Positions 57,356 to 64,000 of a stretch of 64,000 nt of DNA are shown piece by piece. This DNA comes from Macrostomum hystrix (lineage: Eukaryota; Platyhelminthes; Macrostomidae), in NCBI GenBank assembly GCA_950097015.1, contig CATNEN010000038.1, positions 33,752,501-33,816,500 on the forward strand. The letters run 5' to 3'. Each line of letters starts with the position of its first letter. Position 1 is the stretch's first letter. Below the pieces are notes generated by a model that searched no databases, was not told where the DNA came from, and saw nothing but the letters and a program-made list of their open reading frames with translations. A program made the translations under genes and the position numbers.

Positions 57356-59277
57356 ATGTTTAATACAAATATGGACAAATATGGACATGGTTCCGATTTT
57401 ATAGTTGTGTCGGAGTCGGATCACTCGGATGTAGATGCCGATGGTAATGGTTCAGGCTCCGAGTCCGACTCAGAGCAGGAGCAGGAGCAGGCGGAGCAGC
57501 CAGAGGCAGAGCCAGCTCTCGCAGCAGCAGCAGTCACACAGACACTCACACTCACTAGAGATAGAGACTCAACAGTGCCAAAGCAGATGCAGATGCAGGC
57601 GCAGCCACTAGGCCCACCACCAAGTCATCAAAATGGTAAGAAGGCACTGATCTATTCTATTATTCTATACAATAAAGTAAACTAATTATAATACTAATAC
57701 TTATACAATACATAACAATATAGTAAATACTAATTAATCTATTTTCTATATGATTTTCTAGTTTTTTATTCATATTTGAGAATTGTGATTTTGCTATTTT
57801 GCTATTTGCTATTTTGCTATTTTGCAAATATATGCTATATAGGCCCCTATGCTTTGTTATTTTGCTATTTTGCTATTTTGCTTTGCTATTTTTGCTATTT
57901 AGTATTAGTACTTAGTATTAGTATTAGTATTTGCTATTAGTATAGCTCCGCTCCCGTTTCCTGGAGCGGAGGTCTGTCGAGTTCCGGGTGGAGGACTACC
58001 CTACCCTGAAGGCCAGCATCGACAGCCTCCGTCCTGGTGGCAGCTATGCTGGTGTGCCGCTTCTGCAGGGCTGGCTCGTCGAGTCCCAGCCCCAGCGATC
58101 CGAGGAGAAGACGGTCCACTGGGTCGCTCGCGACATGGACGACGTGCAGGTCAGTCATAGGTCGTAGCATAGTTAAGTAGGATTAGTAGCGCAGAACTAG
58201 TTAATTTCAGGCTTATTGAACCCCTATGACCCAATACCACAGGAGGAGATTGTAGGCTTTGTACGAGCCCTGCACGCGAGCTTCGTGGCGCGCATGAAAA
58301 AAGGCACCCGCGCCGGCATCGGCATGGTGAAGCGCACTCCCACTGTTGCCATGGACGCAGCTGCTGCCGTGGAGCTTCTGGCACCGGAGGACGTTCTCCT
58401 GGCTGTGGAGGAATATACCGTGTCGCCCGAGGTTCAGCTCCTTGTGAAGCAGGCGTCAAGGTTTCCGCACCTGGAGCTGGCTGCCGGCCTCTCGCGCAGG
58501 TTCCTGGAGAAGTACGTGCGCGCAATTCACGAGGTCGTGCAGTCTGGGACCGGCCGGGATGACTGGCTGTCACCACCAGTCAATTGCGCCATTGTCGCCG
58601 TTAATGTTGTCGAAAGACCCGAGTCGAGCTGCGACCTTGGTCTGCACCTTAAGGTGAAGACGCAGTCCGGCAGCCACGTGGTGACGAGGCTCAACGAGGC
58701 AGCCGTGTACGCCTCAGCGTACAGCGACCCACGCTTTTACGGCGCCATCGGCCGCGAGGGATGTCGGCTCCTCGACTTCTCGCTCCATCGGGGTGGCAGC
58801 GGTATGTCAAATAGGTGTCTCTATCTTCTAGTGCTCGGTGCTCCCAAAGCTGCTTAGCAAATGGAATCTGTTTTTGGTTTGATGCTATGCCCTGTCCACA
58901 TTTTCCTCACAATCGCCCCCCCGGCCCCACCTCATTCTACAGAGGCGGTGGTGGAGTCTTTTTACTCCACAATGCGCTCCCTTCAGAGGCGGACGAAGCT
59001 GCGGTGGATGCTGCCACCGGTTGCCAGCAAAGACTGCGAACGCCTGCTTAAGAAGGCCGCCCGTTTATACTTTGACGGAGACACAGCACGTGGCGTCAAT
59101 CCCCACCGTGGTCCCTTCTTCAAGGACATCCGGGCTACCACGTACGACGTCAGCAAGGTGGTCGACAGAAGATCTTCTATGCACTCCCGCTGTCCATTCG
59201 TCGGCCGCTCAGAGGAGGTGGAAGTCGACAACGACAAGGAGGACGAGGACGTGTCTGACCGCCCCGCCCCTTATTAA
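57356..59277 (+). CDS. unrecognised multi-exon gene, possibly transposon-associated
   Basis: Three exons join cleanly: about 57946-58149 (ending DMDDVQ, donor GTCAGT), 58237-58800 (ending LHRGGS, donor GTATGT) and 58942-59277 (starting EAVVESFYSTMRSLQ, ending at TAA). Phases are 0 and 1. They encode about 365 residues. The C-terminal part (RTKLRWMLPP, ARLYFDGD, then SKVVDRR) resembles the ends of uncharacterised repeat-family proteins in other invertebrates, from memory only. An acidic, Glu/Gln-rich first frame starts at ATG 57356 and ends at a GTAAGA donor at 57634, but its phase does not fit the next exon, so an exon or a change is missing. Coding DNA is GC-rich against AT-rich introns. Confidence 0.5.
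57780..57945. repeat. TTTTGCTAT and TTAGTATTAG simple repeats in an intron
   Basis: The 9-base word TTTTGCTAT recurs many times from 57785 to 57900, followed by TAGTATTAG repeats up to the acceptor at 57945. Confidence 0.8.
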
Positions 59278-59289
59278 GCGACCGTGACG

Positions 59290-60032
59290 TGGTTCATAAA
59301 AAGTGACTTGTGACGCAGTCATTTTTCTTAAATTTCGGAACGGCGTCATTTTTTTTTTGAAGAAAAAGTTGAGTATGCGTTTTTATCACGGAAAATTATA
59401 AATTTGAAAGCTTTTTGAGAGGCGCATCTTTCCATTGAAGGGTTTAGGTTGAAAATGCTTTGGCCTGGAGATATAGGGGTTTGAAAAAATGACGACACGG
59501 CCAAATTGTGACAGATATAAAGAAAAATGACGCGAAACGTAAAAATGACGACGTGACGCAGACGCAAAATTAAACAAAATAGTTTCTAATTCTTTCAACA
59601 TGCGCCGAAGAGATGTTGATATTTAAATGAACTTTGCATGTTTCTGCATTCTACTTGTGCATTTGTCTAAATCATGCTTAATAGTTGCATATGACTATCA
59701 AATCCAAAAGATTTCAAATTTGGTCCGACACTTTTTCACCCGATCAAGACGATCGGTACCTCTGGTGTTCTCTCTGTTCTGTCTGTGCAGTTTGTAATTA
59801 ACCCTGCGTGCTTTTTATTGCTTCGATGTCGTCGATTCTTTGTATTGAGTTTGCTGCGCATCGTGTTTTTGCTTTTCATCATAACTGGTACAATTAATTA
59901 CTATAATAGTGTGCCACTATATTTTCACTTACACTTGTCTTAAGTTATTTATTATTGTCTATTACCAAAAAAGTCGGGGAGAAAGCTGGATATTGTATTT
60001 TGTCTATACTAATCTGACAGGCAGCTAGTTTC
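59290..60032. other. no gene; repeated AAATGACG words
   Basis: AAAATGACG/GACGTGACGCAG words recur between 59290 and 59570. No frame I can support. Confidence 0.4.
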
Positions 60033-60420
60033 AACCAAAGAGTATTGAGGTCGCCTAGTATAGAGTGCCAATAATGACGAAAATCTGAAGCCGATTTGTA
60101 GAATTTGTAGATTTGTAGATTTGTAGACCCACCCCCTCCGGTCACCAAGCTTTTTAGTCTATGGCACAAGTTGTGGCTAGAATGGTGCATTAAGCATACA
60201 TGGTATTCGTCCAGCTACATTAGCTACTTGTATTTTTCTATGTATACTCGTATTTCTGAGCTTTGGCTTTGTATTGGCTTTGTACACCATTCTAGCCACA
60301 ACTTGTGCCATAGACTAAAAAGCTTGGTGACCGGAGGGGGTGGGTGGATTCTAAAAATCGGCTTCAGATTTTCGTCCTTATTGGCACTCTATACTAGGCG
60401 ACCTCAATACTCTTTGGTTT
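60033..60420. repeat. long inverted repeat (arms ~140-155 bp, spacer ~97 bp)
   Basis: 60033-60187 is repeated in complement at 60285-60420. The left arm carries about 20 extra bases made of GATTTGTAGA repeats near 60095-60127. Transcribed, it would fold into a long hairpin. Frames of the two arms mirror each other and are not genes. It may be a fold-back transposon or a source of hairpin RNA. Confidence 0.85.
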
Positions 60421-62131
60421 CAACTTTCATGCTAAGTAAAATATTGGCATATGTTCAATGCTTTAATTTAAATTTCGAAGAATGTTGTGTAGACTATACT
60501 ATAGTGCATATATACATAGCCTATAGAAAATACTATCTATTGGCAAGCAAAAGAGAATGTTTAGCCAGACTTTTATTATATTAAAATAAATATTTGTTCT
60601 TTATTATTTTATCTTGCTTGAAAATATTAATGATTGAAGCTTAGAAGCTAATTATGTTTATGAAGCCATTGAAGCTTTGCTCTTATATTTAGGTCTTTGG
60701 CCAAATTATTATAATTTATTTTGGATAGAAAAGTATTTTAGCTCTATTGCTATCTTCTAAATAGAGCTATAGAGCTCTAGACATTTGACAATGTCTATAT
60801 ATACTATAAACATTCATATTTGGATAGCATATATTATATGATAGCTTTGGTTTACATGAATAGTCTTTTATATGGGCTTTATATAAAACTGTTTATCTAT
60901 ATTGAGTATGCCATATGTATAGTCATATTCATTAAACTATTTTGAATTTAAATTTGCTCCAAAATCATTTAGTCTATTTGTACTACTATATGCCAATAAA
61001 ATATCAATCTAAATGCCTTATTATTAGAGGATTAAAAGGAAGACTAAGATGCATTGCCAACATAAAATATGGATATTAGAAAATAGTTTTTACCATATAA
61101 GATGCAAAAATAGACATAGTGAGATTTTAGTACAAATTTTAACTTGAAGTAGCTTAACAAATGGAACCATGCATATGCCTTGAGAATTTCCAATGATAAA
61201 ATTAGAGGATAATGGCTAATATAATATTTTCTATTTTTATCACTTTGTTTTATATCATTCTTTTTATATATATTATATATCATATTCATTATATTGCATT
61301 TAGAAAACTCATTAAAGAAAGCATATTCAAAATAAAAAGGATATCTTATAAATATTGGTGCCAATTTTAAACACTTTCTACAAAGCTAAGCTTATGGTAG
61401 AACAATGCCTCAACTATCATAAGACTTTTAAAAACTATCTTATTCTCAAAGCATTTGTAAATTGAAATTTCATGGAATTATTTGTTTATTATTATTTCAA
61501 ATAAGATTTATATGCCATTAACTAATTTATATTCTAAAATAATATTATTAATCAAACTAATTATAATGCTTTTTATATTGCCCAATTTGTATCTATGGCT
61601 ACTAATATTATCAAAAGGCCAAAGTAGGCTTAATAGAAAAGAAGAAACATTTATATTATCAGCTATGCACCCAGGGGTAGGGGGTGGGGACAGCCACCCC
61701 CCTTTAGGCCACTGAAGATTTTTTATAAAGGGAAGCTTCAATGCAGGGAGGAGGAGGCCCCTAGAATGAAAGTTAATTCTATTGAATTTAACAAACTGCC
61801 CCCTTATAAAATTTCTGGGTATGCCATTGTTTACTATATATATAATTTTATTAATATAAGTTGCTTCATATTACTTTTCTCTTTTGTCCTCAAGGCTCAA
61901 AATATACAATTTGAATCTTTTTCCTTTTATCTTGCTATTGTATCTATTTTATTGATATTGATAAGATGTTTTATAGATAAGTATCCAACAAGGAAGTTTT
62001 TTATTCAAGCCAAAAAATCTAATTTTGTGACTTTTTTTATTTATATCATCTTATATCCATTAACATAACAAATCTCTTTTGGAACATTGTCCAACAAATA
62101 TAGTTTGATATACTTAAATTCTTCATTCCAG
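60421..62131. other. AT-rich DNA with one GC-rich block, no gene
   Basis: Almost all AT-rich. A block at 61668-61760 (CACCCAGGGGTAGGGGGTGG and GACAGCCACCCCCC) looks like the end of a dispersed repeat, since it differs sharply in composition. Frames here are short and hydrophobic by composition only. Confidence 0.4.
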
Positions 62132-62148
62132 ACCAATTCAAAACAAAA

Positions 62149-64000
62149 ATGATAAATGATGACATCAATTGTCATCAGGGTCGACCACCTGACAGTGACC
62201 TATTCTCTGAACCAATTCTTAATACTAATCAAATGTTAGCCTTATTAAGTCAGAATAATGATGATTTGCAATATATCTCTTCTAATGAGCTGTCTGACAA
62301 GTCTGCAGCTGGTTTTGCTCCTCAGCAGACGACACTAATGGATTCCTTGAACCAGCAGACCTCTTCCAATGAGCTGTCTGACAAGTCTGCAGCTGGTTTT
62401 GCTCCTCAGCAGACGACACTAATGGATTCCTTGAACCAGCAGACCTCTTCCAATGAGCTGTCTGACAAGTCTGCAGCTGGTTTTGCTCCTCAGCAGACGA
62501 CACTAATTGATTCCTTGAACCAGCAGACCTCTTCCAATGAGCTGTCTGACAAGTCTGCAGCTGGTTTTGCTCCTCAGCAGACGACACTAATTGATTCCTT
62601 GAACCAGCAGACCTCTTCCAATGAGCTGTCTGACAAGTCTGCAGCTGGTTTTGCTCCTCAGCGGACGACAAAAAGTGATTTGAATGCTGGTCATGAAGAT
62701 ATGCTCCTTGTGGTCATAGGCAAAACGCCAGATTGCCTCTTCCAACCAAGTGATCCATCATTGTCTGGCACTCTCATTACTGAGAAAACTGCTTCTAGTT
62801 TGCCTCACAGTGGTGATGGATTGCTGCATCATGAAGCATCTTGTACGAGTAGTACAGGTAGGAGAGCTGCAAAACGTGGCTGTCATGTACTATACAATGA
62901 GGAAGTTGACTGCGATTTAGATTTAGAGGATGATGACATACTTGCATATGAAGTGCCAGAAAGGACTTTAGTATCCACGGAGAATCTTTTGCCACAAGTG
63001 GAAAAAGTACAGTTTGTCCGTAGAGGTGTTGATTATGTCTGCTTTGTTGACGAGTCCCATCTAATCAAAGAATCTCGCATAGCTGAACATTTTCGAGGGC
63101 AACATCCAGCAGAGATGCAAAACTATGCATCCATTCAGGAAATTAAGGACCATTTGGTAAAATTCAACAAGGAAAAGTTTGGCGACATCCAAAATAAACC
63201 TGGTCGCCGTTGTACCACTGCCAATGAGTCAAAAGGTAAAAGAAGAGGTAAAGACTACATGTGCCACTTTGATGCTAGTCATGTGATTAAGAAATCTCGA
63301 TTTGCGGAGCATTTTCGGTACTTTCACCGCAACGAATTCAACTCGACGCCTATCAAAACTTTAATTGAAATGTCAAAGGCAGAAACTTTTAAGTCTGTAG
63401 ACATGGAGAACAAACTCGACCATGTGTGTCCTAAATGCAGTTTGCCAGTTTCTAGCTCCCTTCTAAGCCATTTGATTAACTGGCACAAATGTTCTATAGG
63501 AGAGGCAACAGCCACAATATTACATTTGAAGACGCAGAAAGTGCAGTCAATTGTTCGAGAGTCGTGGAATCGAGCCGACAAAGTAAGCCAATCAGATGCT
63601 ATAGATGCGGATGTATCAGCTCAAGTTAATGAAATTGAAACAGACGATGCCGATGATGAGATTATTGAACCATCATTGAACCACTTCGAATGTCATCTGC
63701 AGACTTATGGTGGAACAAAACTGGCTCTCTCTACTGCCCAACAAAGCCGTCGCGCGGTGGCTAGGATGATGGACGAACTTGGAGTATCGTCGCCTATCGA
63801 AATCATAGACGAAAAGCACCGCTCTACTATCACGGAATTTCTTACAAACAAGAGCGCAAACTTTTCTGATGGAACCAAAATCTATGTCGAAGGGCTGAAG
63901 CGGTTTGCAACCTATCTTAAAAGTTGCTTCAATTCTGTCATTGTAAAAAGAAAGAAGGGAGCTGAGCTAGACTCCTTTCTATTTGCTTGCAAACTCTATG
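62149..64000 (+). CDS. zinc-finger transposon protein with a tyrosine-recombinase-like N-terminal domain (runs off the window)
   Basis: The frame from ATG 62149 is open for 617 codons to the window edge; a TTCCAG acceptor at 62131 suggests an upstream exon. Order: 28-residue repeats (residues ~44-174), an acidic stretch (DCDLDLEDDD), two related finger-like units (VCFVDESHLIKESRIAEHFR then MCHFDASHVIKKSRFAEHFR, each closing with His), a third CPKC..HLINWH finger, another acidic stretch, then LQTYGGTKLALSTAQQSRRA to LKRFATYLKSCF. The last part has the helical pattern of the SAM-like N-terminal domain of tyrosine recombinases such as Cryptons. The catalytic Arg-His-Arg-Tyr region would lie past 64000. 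Recombinase identity is inference. Confidence 0.55.
   Translation, partial: MINDDINCHQGRPPDSDLFSEPILNTNQMLALLSQNNDDLQYISSNELSDKSAAGFAPQQTTLMDSLNQQTSSNELSDKSAAGFAPQQTTLMDSLNQQTSSNELSDKSAAGFAPQQTTLIDSLNQQTSSNELSDKSAAGFAPQQTTLIDSLNQQTSSNELSDKSAAGFAPQRTTKSDLNAGHEDMLLVVIGKTPDCLFQPSDPSLSGTLITEKTASSLPHSGDGLLHHEASCTSSTGRRAAKRGCHVLYNEEVDCDLDLEDDDILAYEVPERTLVSTENLLPQVEKVQFVRRGVDYVCFVDESHLIKESRIAEHFRGQHPAEMQNYASIQEIKDHLVKFNKEKFGDIQNKPGRRCTTANESKGKRRGKDYMCHFDASHVIKKSRFAEHFRYFHRNEFNSTPIKTLIEMSKAETFKSVDMENKLDHVCPKCSLPVSSSLLSHLINWHKCSIGEATATILHLKTQKVQSIVRESWNRADKVSQSDAIDADVSAQVNEIETDDADDEIIEPSLNHFECHLQTYGGTKLALSTAQQSRRAVARMMDELGVSSPIEIIDEKHRSTITEFLTNKSANFSDGTKIYVEGLKRFATYLKSCFNSVIVKRKKGAELDSFLFACKLY
62278..62669 (+). 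repeat. 84-bp coding tandem repeat, ~4.7 units
   Basis: Units start at 62278, 62362, 62446, 62530 and 62614 and encode a 28-residue repeat beginning SSNELSDKSAAGFAPQQTTL. Units are almost identical (ATG/ATT change at one codon), indicating recent expansion. Confidence 0.95.

Noticed and set aside
59945-60584. Two opposed frames sharing HHSSHNLCHRLKSLVTGGGG
   Set aside because: They are mirror images produced by the inverted repeat, without other support.
62278-62669. CRISPR-like array or minus-strand gene over the 84-bp repeat
   Set aside because: Repeats are contiguous without unique spacers, in a eukaryotic coding frame; the minus-strand frame is a shadow.
1-64000. tRNA, rRNA and snRNA genes
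   Set aside because: No stretch matched a cloverleaf with A and B boxes or a recognisable rRNA or spliceosomal RNA by eye; a covariance-model scan would be the decisive test.

Overview
The window is nuclear DNA of an animal, most likely an invertebrate. Genes are split by introns with GT..AG borders and end at AATAAA signals. A gephyrin gene (animal-type fusion of the MoaB/Mog and MoeA molybdenum-cofactor enzymes) lies on the minus strand at 52.7-56.0 kb. The rest is almost entirely transposable-element DNA, in several places nested one inside another. I could not fix the species from sequence alone. No rRNA, tRNA or CRISPR array was recognised.

Layout. 1-1381: 3' part of a 2.3-kb repeat that behaves as a solo LTR. 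Four other copies lie at 2457-4777 (A), 16922-18510 (B, truncated), 43323-45619 (C) and 49133-51481 (D). A, C and D each run TG..CA and are flanked by their own 4-bp target duplication. 1888-11685: a 9.8-kb DNA transposon with a broken Tnp2-type (EnSpm/CACTA-like) transposase and another gene, with LTR A inside it. 11.86-12.43 kb: a Gypsy-like gag fragment. 13.5-16.7 kb: a second Tnp2-type element with an intact 632-codon transposase frame, cut by LTR B. 19.16-19.90 kb: a compact three-exon small gene with its own TATA box and poly(A) signal. 21.36-27.4 kb: a decayed Polinton/Maverick (polB, integrase, phospholipase-A2-like gene) with a piggyBac element inserted in the PLA2-like gene, followed by a broken RING-finger gene.

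29885-40573 is the best-preserved large element: 10.7 kb, 12-bp perfect terminal repeats, a CAA target duplication, a multi-exon Tnp2-type transposase and a five-exon DUF4806-type partner with an 8x57-bp internal repeat. It carries a 5'-truncated LINE and is itself inserted into the end of another relic of the same kind (28.7-29.88 kb plus 40574-40675). 40697-48928 is a further relic holding LTR C, which sits exactly on a splice donor, and a Harbinger element at 45876-48026. 57.4-59.3 kb is an unrecognised multi-exon gene. 60.03-60.42 kb is a long inverted repeat. From 62.1 kb to the window edge runs a zinc-finger protein ending in a region like the N-terminal domain of tyrosine recombinases.

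The main theme is repeated layering of related two-gene DNA transposons (transposase plus DUF4806-type partner) with other elements landing inside them. The order of insertion can be read from the target duplications.
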